Assembly (NCBI RefSeq): GCF_000955955.1
Contig: NZ_JYJG01000285.1
Span: 1 to 32,717, forward strand
Direction of reading: 5' to 3'
Length of the DNA: 32,717 nt
Source of the DNA: Lentzea aerocolonigenes
Lineage (GTDB): Bacteria; Actinomycetota; Actinomycetes; Mycobacteriales; Pseudonocardiaceae
Made by a program: the position numbers and the translations under genes. The notes below the pieces were generated by a model. It ran no database searches. It was given only the letters and a program-made list of their open reading frames with translations, and was not told the DNA's origin. Positions 1-8,183 of this stretch are shown here, in pieces. Numbering within the stretch: the stretch's first letter is position 1; each line of letters begins with the position of its first letter.

Positions 1-2
1 CC

Positions 3-647
3 AACGAGCGGGGCCTGCCCCCCCAGCCGATTCCGCCGACCGGACTGGCCGGCTGGTCCTGGGGCGTCCTGGACCTCGACGGGGTGAAGGTCCGACCAGA
101 AGACGTCCTGCATGGGGACGGAATGGCACTGCTGCGCGAGCACTTCGCCAGCTATCGACCGCTGGTCACCGCCACAGCGCTCGGCGGGGCGGCTGCGGTC
201 TTCGACACCGTGACCGCCCGGCTCTCCAACCGGAAGGCCACCGGTGACCTCCGCCGACTACGTGACTCAGCGCTGATCACCCTCGGCCGCACACACGTCC
301 AGCTCGCGACCGCGCTACTGGGCGCGGTAGTGGCCGCCCAGCTTGCGGAAGGCGGACACACTGACGCGGAACTGTGGGGCGCGGCGACGAAGGCTCATGG
401 CATCGACACTGCCAATTCCGCCACTGCGGAACTCGCGCTTCTGCTCGGCGCGTCCGGGTTCCGGGCCGACTGCCAGACCGCCAAGATCCGCCGGGACCTG
501 AGCGGACTGCTCTACGCCGACGGCATCCACGACAGTCTGTACCGGACAGCGGGCAAGCAGCACACGACCACAAAGGACACCACAAGCGGTTTGACCTCAG
601 TTCCGGCACAGCGAGATCAACCGAACCCGGTCGCGCTGACCGCCTGA
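3..647 (+). CDS. Acyl-CoA dehydrogenase-like protein, C-terminal part (5' end outside window)
   Basis: The reading frame is open from base 3, so the gene starts upstream of the window; the internal GTG at 84 is probably not the start. The visible 214 residues begin with a Pro-rich turn followed by GLAGWSWGVLDLDGVKV, matching the middle beta-domain of acyl-CoA dehydrogenases. A helical segment (FASYRPLVTATALGGAAAVFD and onward, ending in helices around LLYADGIHDSLYR) fits the C-terminal four-helix domain that binds FAD and forms the catalytic base region. Family knowledge: these flavoenzymes oxidise acyl thioesters, and variants act in lipid or secondary metabolism. The substrate cannot be told from this fragment. 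The final 40 residues (Thr/Gln-rich) look disordered. It ends 27 bp from the convergent Nudix gene. Confidence 0.72.
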   Translation, partial: NERGLPPQPIPPTGLAGWSWGVLDLDGVKVRPEDVLHGDGMALLREHFASYRPLVTATALGGAAAVFDTVTARLSNRKATGDLRRLRDSALITLGRTHVQLATALLGAVVAAQLAEGGHTDAELWGAATKAHGIDTANSATAELALLLGASGFRADCQTAKIRRDLSGLLYADGIHDSLYRTAGKQHTTTKDTTSGLTSVPAQRDQPNPVALTA

Positions 648-674
648 TCGGAGGGGCAGGGACGGTGAGCCCGA

Positions 675-1181
675 CTAAGCGACTCGCTGTCCCTGCTCGC
701 ACAACGCTGTCACGCCTTGCTCGGCGGCCTGCAACGCGACAACCAGTCGGTCGGCCAGTAGTGGCTTCACCTTGCTCCGGGCTTCGTCCAGGCTGTGGAA
801 GCCGGCGGAGAGGATCTCGCCGTCCGTGAATACCATGCCGACCAGATCGGTCTCGTCAAGCACACCGCCATCGAAGACGAACACGACACCCTCAGGGCGT
901 GAGTCCTGTGGCCGCACGTAATCCACCACGAGCAGCTGGCCCAGCGGCCGTTCCCATCCCAACTCCTCGGCGAGCTCACGGGTCGCCGTCGCCCACGGCG
1001 ACTCGTCCGCTTCCACCGCGCCGCCCGGAATTTCCCAGTTCGGCTTGTAAGACGGCTCGAGCAACAGCACCCTGCCCGCCTTGTCGCGAAACAGCACCCC
1101 GGCGGCCATGCGCTTGCGGGCCAACCCGGCCACGTACTGCTCGACAGGCAACACCTTGTCCGCAGACTCCGATGTGGTCAC
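675..1181 (-). CDS. Nudix hydrolase
   Basis: The protein carries a complete Nudix box: GGAVEADE, seven residues, then RELAEELGWE, fitting GX5EX7REUXEEXGU. This motif binds the divalent metal and hydrolyses nucleoside diphosphates linked to another moiety. The preceding strand AAGVLFRDKAGRVLLLEP and the IPGG turn are typical. The frame is open up to 1346, but the N-terminal 55 residues of that longer version are low-complexity and unlike the family. I prefer the GTG at 1179-1181 (VTTSESADKVLPVEQYVAGLARKR), giving about 168 residues, normal for a single-domain Nudix enzyme. The ribosome site is weak, so the start is uncertain; ATG at 1107-1109 is a shorter alternative. The substrate is unknown. 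The gene is divergent from the DUF5753 regulator. Confidence 0.85.
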   Translation of the reverse strand: MTTSESADKVLPVEQYVAGLARKRMAAGVLFRDKAGRVLLLEPSYKPNWEIPGGAVEADESPWATATRELAEELGWERPLGQLLVVDYVRPQDSRPEGVVFVFDGGVLDETDLVGMVFTDGEILSAGFHSLDEARSKVKPLLADRLVVALQAAEQGVTALCEQGQRVA

Positions 1182-1405
1182 CCGCGGCACACTAGCCAGC
1201 ACAGTCACAGCGTTCTCCGTCGGGGCAACCACCCGATCGTGAACCCGTCGGTCGTCAGCGGGTCTTCGCAGATAAAGGCCTACGGATGTGGGATCCGTGC
1301 TGGATCGATGCGAGCTTCGTGAGCTGGTGCGAACTAGCACATCCAAGGTTGGCTGCTTCCGTCCGGCAGGACAGATGTCCCGCTACAGCAAGGAAAAGGC
1401 GCGCG

Positions 1406-2269
1406 ATGCCGAAACGATCTTCCACCGTACGAGGCCGTGAGCTCGGCAATGCGCTTAGAACGGCCATCGCGCAAACAGGCTTCAGCTCGTCACTCGCGCT
1501 CGCAGAGCGGCTCGACTGGGACCCGTCAAAGCTTTCGATGCTGCTCAACGGCAAGGGTGGCGTCAGTGCTGTCGAGCTGGGTCTGTTGCTGGGCGTCTGT
1601 GGGGTAGAGCCCACTGAATGCGATCGCCTTCTGTCGCTGCTCCCGGTTGCGCATGTCAAGGACTGGTTGCAAGTGCACGGAACTTGTCCACCTGTTCACC
1701 ACCACACCCTCGTGGAGAACATCGCCGCGGCCACGACGCTGGTCAGCTGGCGGTGCCTCGCGTTGCCGGAGCTGCTGCAGACGCCTGCGTACATGCGCGC
1801 GGTCATGTCGGCTTCGCCCAACATCCCCCAGCATGAGGTAGCAGCACGCGTCGAGGCGCAGCTGAAGATGCAGGAACAACTCCGCCGTAGCGAACTGACC
1901 TGCACGTTCTACATCCATGAACTTGCGCTGTTCCTTCCGGTTGGTGGACGTGACGTTCGCGGGGAGCAACTCCATCACCTGTTGCAGAGGGCGGCGTGGT
2001 CGAAGATCGTCATCCGAATCGTGCCGACGAAGATCGGCGCACACGTCGGTATGGACAGGCCATTCACCCAGCTGACCTTTGACAAGTACGAGCCCGTCGT
2101 GTGCGTGGAGTACGAGAACTCCACGGCGTTCATCGAGGACGAGCACTCTTTGGATTGCTACGCCGCGACAGTACGTGCGCTGTCAGAGTCCAGTTTGGAC
2201 TCAGAGGAGTCGAAGGCCCTCATTGCTCGTCTCGCGGAGACGCCCTGGCCGCTCGAAGAGGCAGTCTGA
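1406..2269 (+). CDS. XRE-type HTH regulator with DUF5753 domain (Scr1-like)
   Basis: 287 residues starting at ATG 1406, with an AAGGAAAAGG ribosome site just upstream; a longer open frame from 1286 lacks this support. Residues 8-60 form an XRE-like helix-turn-helix (ELGNALRTAI, LAERLDWDPSKLSMLLNGKGG, VSAVELGLLLGVCGV). The rest matches DUF5753: TTLVSWRCLALPELLQTPAYMRAVM, then a long helix with QEQLRR, then FYIHELALFLPVGG, IVIRIVPTKIGAH and FTQLTFDKYEPVVCVEY. Family knowledge: such proteins are abundant in Streptomyces and relatives, and some pair with small DUF397 proteins in toxin-antitoxin-like modules. No DUF397 gene lies next to this one, which is unusual. It converges on the phosphotransferase gene with a 7-bp gap. 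Confidence 0.9.
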   Translation: MPKRSSTVRGRELGNALRTAIAQTGFSSSLALAERLDWDPSKLSMLLNGKGGVSAVELGLLLGVCGVEPTECDRLLSLLPVAHVKDWLQVHGTCPPVHHHTLVENIAAATTLVSWRCLALPELLQTPAYMRAVMSASPNIPQHEVAARVEAQLKMQEQLRRSELTCTFYIHELALFLPVGGRDVRGEQLHHLLQRAAWSKIVIRIVPTKIGAHVGMDRPFTQLTFDKYEPVVCVEYENSTAFIEDEHSLDCYAATVRALSESSLDSEESKALIARLAETPWPLEEAV

Positions 2270-2276
2270 TGTCGGT

Positions 2277-3149
2277 TTAGAAGGTTTCGACGAGCTTCCT
2301 CAGTGGTGCGGCGAGGTCCGGGTGACCGCCCTTGTCGATCCAGTGGAGCAGTCGGGCAGCGGCATAGAGCTGGGCGAGCCGTCCGGCGTCGGTGTCGAGT
2401 ACGTGGGCGAAGGTGTTCCGCACCCGATCGGCCGTTTCCGGTACGAGAAGGCTGTAGCAGAGCAGTGTGGCCGGGTCTGTCCCAACTGGACCGCGGCCCC
2501 ACGACTCCCAGTCCAGCAAGCTGAAGTCCGGTCCCATCAGGTTCGCCCAGTGCAGATCGCCGTGCACGGTTTCCCATTGGCGGACGACAGGGCTCACCGA
2601 GTTCCCGAAGTGTTGCTGGATCCTGCCGGTGACCAGTGCCTGATCGGCGTTGATGCGGTCGGTAGGTGTCGCCGCGACCGTCTGGATCGTTCTGCGGAGC
2701 CGCGTCCACCACTCGTCGGGAAGGTCAACGGCCTGGTTCAACACGTCGGTGGGGGAGCAGGTTGAACCTGGAGCCAAGGTCATCAACTCGGCACGCTGCT
2801 GCCGCCATTCCTCCCACTCGTACACGTCGAGCACCCGCGGCTTGGACAGGGTGGCGAACGCGTTGGCGTCGAAGTTCCCGGTCCAAAAGTCACCGTCGGT
2901 CCACTGCTTCTCCTCGGACACCACGCGAAGCCAGAGTTGCCGATCAGCTGCTTGCACGCGTGCGCTGATCGACCGATCGAACCATCCGAGTCGAGCGTGT
3001 CCGACGACGGTGAGTCCGAAGTGGTCTGCTGCGTGGCTGAGGTTCGCCCGCATCCACTGCCGGAACTTCCGGTCGGCCTCGCTCAGGTCGGTACGCAGTG
3101 CCTGGTCGCTGCCGTCGAGCGTCGGCAGATGGTCAAGCTGTTTAGACAC
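2277..3149 (-). CDS. Aminoglycoside phosphotransferase (APH)-family kinase-like protein
   Basis: 290 residues with a GTG start at 3147-3149 preceded by GAGAGG about 6 bp away. The APH/choline-kinase fold signature is clear: VHGDLHWANLMG holds the catalytic loop (HGDxHxxN, Asp as base, Asn for metal) and FSLLDWESWGRGP is the DFG-equivalent metal-binding region. The N-terminal lobe is divergent, with no obvious Lys motif beyond WLRVVSEEKQW. C-terminal helices (LYAAARLLHWIDKGG) fit the family's substrate lobe. The family phosphorylates small molecules such as antibiotics or sugars, and many members have unknown substrates. Nothing here ties it to resistance. It converges with the DUF5753 regulator. 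Confidence 0.82.
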   Translation of the reverse strand: MSKQLDHLPTLDGSDQALRTDLSEADRKFRQWMRANLSHAADHFGLTVVGHARLGWFDRSISARVQAADRQLWLRVVSEEKQWTDGDFWTGNFDANAFATLSKPRVLDVYEWEEWRQQRAELMTLAPGSTCSPTDVLNQAVDLPDEWWTRLRRTIQTVAATPTDRINADQALVTGRIQQHFGNSVSPVVRQWETVHGDLHWANLMGPDFSLLDWESWGRGPVGTDPATLLCYSLLVPETADRVRNTFAHVLDTDAGRLAQLYAAARLLHWIDKGGHPDLAAPLRKLVETF

Positions 3150-3854
3150 GTGATCCTCTCGCCCTGGTGCGCACGGCGCACGCTCTGCGACTTCCTTGGT
3201 ACTGCTTGGAAAAGCTCCAAGGGAGAGGTGTTACAGGGAGACACCCCAATGGAGGGTCTGCCGTGCGCGATCGACATGAACATGTTGATCAGTCGCTGAA
3301 GGTGTCTGGGGCGGAGTGAAGCTCTCGGGCTCACCAACCACTGAACAGGGCGACCACGGGGCAAAAATCATGATCCTGCCCAATCCCTGTATGCACAGTG
3401 GCTTCAGTGTCAACTGAATCGTATCTCAGATTCTGTGCTGACTGCGAATCAGTGCAGCAGATCCAAAGCCCGGACGGTAACTCGTCGCGAGCGGTCTGGA
3501 TCGCGGCAGTCGCAGACACGTCTCTCGATGACGCCACTTTCGCTCACTAGAAGAGTTAGGTTCGAATTCTGCTCACTTTCGGTGACTGGAACCAGTGGTG
3601 GAACTTGCGGGTACGAGTCACGTGCACGGTAATGCTTGCAATGATTGACGTTTTGGCGCTTCGAAATACTCTCGGAGATGAAGCTTAGTGAGCCTGGCCG
3701 GGTGTGCGGTTTGGCTGGATGGAGGAAGTTCCGCTGGCTCGAAGAAGGCGGGCCGCTTGAAGTTGATAACGCCACATCAGGTGCTGTGAGGTGCAGTATC
3801 CCGCTGATGGCTGTGTGAGCGCGGCCTTGCGCGACCTGATTGAAAGGGGCAATG
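3150..3854. other. Gene-free spacer between phosphotransferase and conjugation-type genes
   Basis: About 700 bp with no convincing coding frame; the open frames here are short, lack family features and overlap one another on both strands. The base composition is less GC-rich than the neighbours, particularly 3365-3460 and 3630-3800. It holds a small hairpin (CTTGGA-AAAGC-TCCAAG, 3205-3221) and a 22-bp near-perfect palindrome (3269-3290). As the leader of the four-gene transfer cluster it probably contains its promoter, but I could not pick one confidently. A TTCGAAT patch at 3561 recalls a tRNA T-loop, but no tRNA can be folded. Confidence 0.6.
3269..3290. promoter_or_regulatory. 22-bp near-perfect palindrome, possible operator
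   Basis: GATCGACATG, two bases (AA), CATGTTGATC: the 10-bp arms are inverted repeats with a single mismatch. The centre contains AACATGTT. The site lies 120 bp upstream of the phosphotransferase start (minus strand) and about 565 bp before the conjugation-type cluster. The symmetric geometry suits a dimeric repressor, but there is no direct evidence for a binding protein. Confidence 0.3.
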
Positions 3855-5207
3855 ATGGTTGCTGTCAGCCGGGAATTGTCGGCGTGCAACGCCGTGAACA
3901 GTTCGGTGGACGTGTCACGCAATCCAGTGCCTGGTCGCATCGGTATCGAGTCGAGGATCAGTGGCGGACGGCAAAGTCCGTCGCGGGATTTCGCAGGTTC
4001 GGTGCCGCACGCGGCCGGACCATTCCGCCCGCGGTCGTGCGCTCCGCCAGCAGGCACCGAAACCACTCCCGCCGCGAGTGGGTCTTCGACACCGGTGAGT
4101 TCCACTGCGCCCCCATGGAAACCGCCGATGCCACTCGCCGGGACGGCCAGCACGCCGAGCGAGCCTGAGGGCGTTCGGGTCCTCGAGAACGAGCTCGCGC
4201 TGGTCGCCCGGCGTACGTGGCGAGGACTTCAGGCTGCCGATGTCGACACTGCAGTCGATGCTGGCATGCTCGCGGCCGCAATCGAGGCAGGGGACGGCGT
4301 TGCGCATCCCTCGGACGGAGTTCGTCGCCTCGATGCCAGCGGATCGGCACGCGCCGCTGCGGTCGATGTGGCAGCCGCTGCCGCCGTGATCCAACGTCAG
4401 GGCTTGCCGCCAGATGCGGCCCGCCCGGTCGACTGGAACGGATTTGGTGTGGTGATTCCGGTGCTGGCCGGATCACCAGGCACCGGTGCGTCGGTGTGCA
4501 CCGCCTTGCTGGCCGATGTGCTGCAGCTCGCGCACCGCAACGTGCTTGTGATCGATCCGGCTGATCCATCGCGGTCAGGGTTGGCCATCGCCGCGCGCTC
4601 GAACGGTCCGTGGCTGACCAAGCCTCACCCACAAGTCCACATTCGCTTTTCCTGGCGAGCTCGTGCACTGGTGGCGCGTCTCGAAACAGCTCTGCCGATC
4701 ATTGCTCCGGGCATGGTGCCGCCACCGCGGTTCTGGCTTCCGCAGGGTCCACGCCCGGAGGTCACAGTCGTCGATCTCGGTCACGATCCTTGGCGGGTGG
4801 CGGCGCACCCGATGCTCGGCGCAGGGGCGTGGTTGCGGCGGGGCACACCCACGCCATTGCCAGTGCTAGTGGTGCGACCGAGCCGTCCGTCGCTGCTGCA
4901 CGCCGAGCAGGTGCTCGCCCGCCTCGACCATTGGGTGGCCACGGGTGCGGTCAGCCCACCTGTCCAGCTGGTCGTGATGGGCGCTAAGCGCTGGCCCACA
5001 GGTGTCGCTGGAGCTGCTGGTCGTCGAATGTGTGCGCTACTCGAGAGCGCGGTGTTTGTGCCACACGACCCCGAGCTCGCCGCGGCGGGTATCACTGCCG
5101 CGGTCACACCGCTTCGGTTGCGGCAGGCGATCACACCGTTGCTGAGCCGATGGGGACTTCTCCCGCACACCGCGCGTGGGTGGCAGGGCACGAAGGAACG
5201 GCCATGA
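3855..5207 (+). CDS. ParA/MinD-like P-loop protein of a conjugative-element cluster
   Basis: About 450 residues. I chose ATG 3855 because AAAGGGG ends five bases upstream; ATG 3852 and later starts are possible, since residues 1-100 are a Ser/Pro/Thr-rich low-complexity region. From residue about 195 the pattern is that of a SIMIBI (ParA/MinD/CpaE-like) NTPase: strand VVIPVLAG, loop SPGTGAS (about 205-213), helix VCTALLADVLQLA, strand VLVIDPADPSRSGLA, later VTVVDLG and LPVLVVRPS. The loop has Ala where Walker A has the catalytic Lys, so nucleotide hydrolysis may be weak or absent. The last four bases overlap the next gene (ATGA). Position ahead of small membrane and TrbL-like genes suggests a role in conjugative transfer; this is inference from context. 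Confidence 0.7.
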   Translation: MVAVSRELSACNAVNSSVDVSRNPVPGRIGIESRISGGRQSPSRDFAGSVPHAAGPFRPRSCAPPAGTETTPAASGSSTPVSSTAPPWKPPMPLAGTASTPSEPEGVRVLENELALVARRTWRGLQAADVDTAVDAGMLAAAIEAGDGVAHPSDGVRRLDASGSARAAAVDVAAAAAVIQRQGLPPDAARPVDWNGFGVVIPVLAGSPGTGASVCTALLADVLQLAHRNVLVIDPADPSRSGLAIAARSNGPWLTKPHPQVHIRFSWRARALVARLETALPIIAPGMVPPPRFWLPQGPRPEVTVVDLGHDPWRVAAHPMLGAGAWLRRGTPTPLPVLVVRPSRPSLLHAEQVLARLDHWVATGAVSPPVQLVVMGAKRWPTGVAGAAGRRMCALLESAVFVPHDPELAAAGITAAVTPLRLRQAITPLLSRWGLLPHTARGWQGTKERP

Positions 5208-5491
5208 TCACGTACATCACCACGATGTTGGCCGACATCCCGAACCCGACACCGGTCGCCCCGCCGGGCAGCGAGGTGATCGTCGAGGTCGTCGGCAATG
5301 CGAAGTGGGGCGCCGGGATGGCCCTGGTGCTGGGGTTCTTCGCCGGCCTGATCGTGTGGGCGGGCGGTCGCTGGGTGGATCACCACCGGGCTGGCCGGAT
5401 CGGCCTGGTGATGATGTTGTGCGCCATCGCCGGTGGGCTGCTCTACGGGATCGGTTGGCAGATCATCGACCACTTCGCGAGCGTCAAGTGA
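5204..5491 (+). CDS. Small two-helix membrane protein of the transfer cluster
   Basis: 95 residues; ATG 5204 overlaps the previous stop (ATGA), with GAAGGAA upstream. After a short periplasm-like N-terminus (PNPTPVAPPGSE) there are two clear membrane segments: about residues 36-54 (GAGMALVLGFFAGLIVWAGG) and 66-84 (IGLVMMLCAIAGGLLYGIGW), separated by a charged loop RWVDHHRAGR. Size and topology recall VirB2/VirB3-like or TrbC-like small components, and similar small proteins sit before TrbL-like genes in actinomycete integrative elements. Sequence alone does not assign it further. Its stop overlaps the next start (TGATG). Confidence 0.75.
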   Translation: MITYITTMLADIPNPTPVAPPGSEVIVEVVGNAKWGAGMALVLGFFAGLIVWAGGRWVDHHRAGRIGLVMMLCAIAGGLLYGIGWQIIDHFASVK

Positions 5492-6303
5492 TGGCCGCGA
5501 ACCCGCTTGGCGCCGGTCGCCGCGTGCGGGCTGGGCTCCGGCTGGGCAGCATCGTCGTTGTCGCGATCGTGTTGCTGGGTGCCGTTGCAGCGGTCGTGGG
5601 TGCGCACTACGCCACGAAACCGCCCAGCCCACCTACGAACTTTCCCGCACCGACTTTGGAGATCGTCACGGGAAGTGGCACCCCGACCCAGGACGAAAAC
5701 CTGTTGGCGGTGGCACCCATGTTGCAGCTGCCTGCCCAGGCGGCTCAACCCCAGGCCATGACGGCCGGTTCTGCCGGACCCGTTCTCGCGATCGCGAGGC
5801 CAACGATCTCCGTGAACCGCTGGATACCCGGCGGCTTTCCCGACACACCGGAAGGTGCGCTCGGGCAGCTGAAGGCGCTCAACGAGACAGCGCTGGCGTC
5901 GGCCGACCCGCAGGTTTACGCCCGTGGCTACCGCGAGCTCTCTGAACCCGGTGCACCGGACCCCGGTTCGACGGGGCTGGCGGCACTGCTGCGTTCCATG
6001 CGTTCGCGCGCACAACTGCCCGCGACAGGCTCTGTTGCTGGTCTTACCGCGAGCTATCTCGTCACCCACGGCCAGGTGAAAGGCGCAGTCCCCGCCAGCC
6101 ACTACGTGGTGGTGTGCGTGCTGGGGCAGTTGTCGATCGGGTTCAACGGCGAAGTCGCGGCGGCGGGAGTCGGCGACTGCCAGGCAATGCGCTGGTCCGG
6201 CACCGAGTGGCGCATCGCTTCCGGCGCGCTGGCTGCGGCAGCGCCCTGCGCGTGGCCGGGCAGCGCGGACATGGTGAAAGCCGGCTATCGGGAGCTGAGT
6301 TAG
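5491..6303 (+). CDS. Membrane-anchored conjugation-cluster protein (possible VirB8/TcpC-like role)
   Basis: 270 residues; ATG 5491 overlaps the previous stop as TGATG. A basic N-terminus (RRVRAGLRLG) precedes one membrane helix, about residues 19-41 (SIVVVAIVLLGAVAAVVGAHYA), then a Pro-rich linker and an extracytoplasmic domain. That domain includes WIPGGFPDTPEGALGQLKALNETAL, DPQVYARGYRELSEPGAP, a beta-rich stretch (SHYVVVCVLGQLSIGFNGEVAAAGVGDCQAMRW) and a final AWPGSADMVKAGYREL. One-helix anchor plus a helix/sheet external domain is the architecture of VirB8/TcpC-type scaffolds, and the location between a small membrane protein and a TrbL-like protein fits. The functional label is inference. 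Confidence 0.72.
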   Translation: MAANPLGAGRRVRAGLRLGSIVVVAIVLLGAVAAVVGAHYATKPPSPPTNFPAPTLEIVTGSGTPTQDENLLAVAPMLQLPAQAAQPQAMTAGSAGPVLAIARPTISVNRWIPGGFPDTPEGALGQLKALNETALASADPQVYARGYRELSEPGAPDPGSTGLAALLRSMRSRAQLPATGSVAGLTASYLVTHGQVKGAVPASHYVVVCVLGQLSIGFNGEVAAAGVGDCQAMRWSGTEWRIASGALAAAAPCAWPGSADMVKAGYRELS

Positions 6304-6305
6304 AG

Positions 6306-7220
6306 ATGTGGCCCTTCGACGACATCGGCAACGCACTCGGCGGGTCGGTCCGGGACATGATCGTCACCGGGTTCGAGGCCGCGATGCTGGCTCTGTGGCG
6401 GGCATCCCTGTTCGTCCTGGCGGCTGCGTTCGGCTTGGCGGACAAGTTCTCGGTGTTCACAGTGGACACTCGCAGCGGGCCAATCTCGATCCTGTGGCCG
6501 ATGATGCTGTGGATTAGCGGCGTCCTGGCGCTCGGCTTGTTCTTCTGGCAGCTGATCGCCACGACGTTGCGAGGCGGTCGGGGCTTCCTACGTCTGGTGG
6601 GAGGACCCGTGCAGTACGGCGTTGCGCTCGCCCTGACTGTCGGAATCGTCGCGGCGTTCTTGGCCGGGGTCGACGGGCTCACTTCTGGGATCTTGAAGTA
6701 TGGACTGCGGGCGGAGAACTTCACGGACGCACTCAAGGCGACCGGATTCCTCGATGCGGCCGGCGACGGGGTGAACGCCACCGTCCTCGGTATCGCAGCG
6801 TTGATCGGGGTGATTCCGGCTGGAATCGGCTACGTGCTGGAGATGCTGTTCCGCGAAGCGGCTGTCTACGTCATGGTCGCGACCGTGCCGATCTCAGCGG
6901 CGGGGCTGCTGTCCGGGATCACGGCCTCGTGGTTCTGGCGGACGTGCCGGTGGCTGATGGTGTGCGTCTCGATGAAGGCCGTGCTGGCGATGACTCTGGT
7001 GCTGGGAATCGCGATCTCCGGTGGATCGAAGGGGTTGTCAGGACTGCTCGCGGGCATCGGCGTGCTGATCATCTCTTTGTGCTGCCCGTTCGTCCTGTTC
7101 CGGCTGTTCGCCTTCGTGGACCCCAACAGCGATGCAGGTGCTGCGTTCCGCGAAGCCCTGTCCGGAGCAGGTGTTGATTCCTACGGCGAGAACAATCCGG
7201 CAGCGTCGCTCGGATGTTGA
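6306..7220 (+). CDS. TrbL-like multi-spanning membrane protein, 3' truncated
   Basis: 304 residues from ATG 6306, 3 bp after the previous stop. At least six hydrophobic segments are visible: about 26-46, 59-80, 97-117, 156-176, 180-210 and 226-275 (the last probably two). The arrangement, with FVDPNSDAGAAFREALSGAG near the end, is that of TrbL/VirB6-like channel proteins from actinomycete conjugative elements. Homologues usually continue with a long Gly/Gln/Ser-rich cytoplasmic tail. Here the frame runs into the antisense of a truncated secreted-protein gene at about 7190 and ends with unrelated residues (roughly SYGENNPAASLGC). I therefore read the 3' end as lost by deletion or misassembly. 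The coupling ATPases (VirB4, VirD4) and an integrase are absent from the window. Confidence 0.78.
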   Translation: MWPFDDIGNALGGSVRDMIVTGFEAAMLALWRASLFVLAAAFGLADKFSVFTVDTRSGPISILWPMMLWISGVLALGLFFWQLIATTLRGGRGFLRLVGGPVQYGVALALTVGIVAAFLAGVDGLTSGILKYGLRAENFTDALKATGFLDAAGDGVNATVLGIAALIGVIPAGIGYVLEMLFREAAVYVMVATVPISAAGLLSGITASWFWRTCRWLMVCVSMKAVLAMTLVLGIAISGGSKGLSGLLAGIGVLIISLCCPFVLFRLFAFVDPNSDAGAAFREALSGAGVDSYGENNPAASLGC

Positions 7221-7386
7221 CCCAGTCGCCGGTCGAGAACGGGTAACCCGCGCAGTCCTTTGTGGAGGCGGCGGGACGTGGTGCGGGCTCGTTGGCTGCG
7301 GCCTGAGCGTTGACCACACCGATTTCGACCAGGGTAGCGGCAATGGCGACAACGCCCGTGAATCGGCTGATGAACATGCGAGTCAT
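7192..7386 (-). pseudogene. Truncated small secreted SH3-like protein
   Basis: Starts at ATG 7384-7386 with a GGAGAGG site six bases upstream. Residues 1-31 are a signal peptide (MTRMFISRFTGVVAIAATLV, then a cleavable NAQAAANE region). The mature part begins STKDCAGYPFSTGDWVNIRATLPDC, which aligns with the VNVR...SC and MTVRSGP...SC strands of the intact small secreted proteins at 10782 and 29984. After Cys65 (base 7192) the frame continues only as the antisense of the TrbL-like gene, so about 60 C-terminal residues of the SH3-like fold are missing. Either a genomic deletion or an assembly join removed them. Confidence 0.7.
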
Positions 7387-7476
7387 AGTTAGCCTCTCCA
7401 GATTTCAATCGGTGGAAGCGTCAGCGGCTCGGTTCTGCGGCCTGATGCGCCTTCGCTATGTGAACTAAGAGAAGCT

Positions 7477-7505
7477 CGCTATTGCATTGGAGTCAACGAA
7501 TAGCG
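7477..7505. promoter_or_regulatory. Inverted repeat over a TTGACT box upstream of the truncated SH3-like gene
   Basis: CGCTATT (7477-7483) and AATAGCG (7499-7505) are perfect 7-bp inverted repeats separated by 15 bp in an AT-richer patch. On the minus strand a TTGACT hexamer (7491-7496) sits between the arms and could be a -35 element for the gene starting at 7386, though no good -10 box follows at 17 bp. Operator function is a guess. Confidence 0.25.
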
Positions 7506-7625
7506 TGAATATTGGTTAGTGCTGGTCCCCGGAGGTTTTTCTGCATGACTGATTGCCGGTTCGGAGACCCTCGCCGGCGATCTGCGCGGTATGTGATTGG
7601 CTATATCAGCTCGAGGAGCGGCAGA

Positions 7626-8183
7626 TCATGCTGCGCTCCGGAGTTCATGGTGCACAGCCTCGTACAGGGCTGCGGTGCGGTCGAAGGCGGCCTGAACCTC
7701 CAGTGGCTCGACGTGCACTGCATGCGCCAGGCGACGGGTGATCGTCCGAGGCACCTGGCCCGTGAGGAGATATCGGTCGATGGTGTCGGTGGCCAGACCC
7801 AGGAACGCAGAAAGCATTGGCGGTGATTCGTCTGCTCTGCCGAGGCGGCCCGTGAGCTCCCAGAACTGCAGCCGACCGACGTTGTTGGCGCTGCGCACCG
7901 CTAGCTCAGCGGTGGTGAGTGCATGGTTCATACGCAGATCGGCAAGCGAAGGTTCGCCACTGGGCGGGTAGAGCAGGTCTGCAGGTCTCACCTGCAGAAC
8001 CAGTGCGGCGGCGCGTAGGTTGCGCGCCGACGGTGTGCTCACGCCGGTTTCCCACCGCACGACGGTCTGCTGCGACAGGTTGGTCTGGCGGCCGAGGCTC
8101 TGGCGGCTCATCCGAGCCTTGCGCACGGCGTGGAATGCCTCGGGGTTGAACCGGGGGCATTCGTCGATTGCTCTCCTTGACAT
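7626..8183 (-). CDS. XRE-family regulator with two HTH-like domains
   Basis: 185 residues from ATG 8181-8183, with GAAGGGG about 7 bp upstream. Residues 14-68 form a classic XRE helix-turn-helix (FHAVRKARMSRQSLGRQTNLSQQTVVRWETG, followed by ARNLRAAALVLQVRPADLL). A second, more degenerate HTH-like unit spans about 78-160: LADLRMNHALTTAELAVRSA, then ITRRLAHAVHVEPLEVQAAFD. Double-XRE proteins are common orphan regulators in actinomycetes. The 107 bp upstream of its start lead directly to a sequencing-adapter sequence (8291-8309), so its true upstream neighbour is unknown. Confidence 0.85.
   Translation of the reverse strand: MSRRAIDECPRFNPEAFHAVRKARMSRQSLGRQTNLSQQTVVRWETGVSTPSARNLRAAALVLQVRPADLLYPPSGEPSLADLRMNHALTTAELAVRSANNVGRLQFWELTGRLGRADESPPMLSAFLGLATDTIDRYLLTGQVPRTITRRLAHAVHVEPLEVQAAFDRTAALYEAVHHELRSAA

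Noticed and set aside
3545..3600. tRNA-like T-loop (GGTTCGAATTC) as a possible tRNA end or attachment site
   Set aside because: The flanking stem does not pair properly (G opposite T at the conserved closing pair), no acceptor or anticodon arm is found, and no integrase lies nearby.
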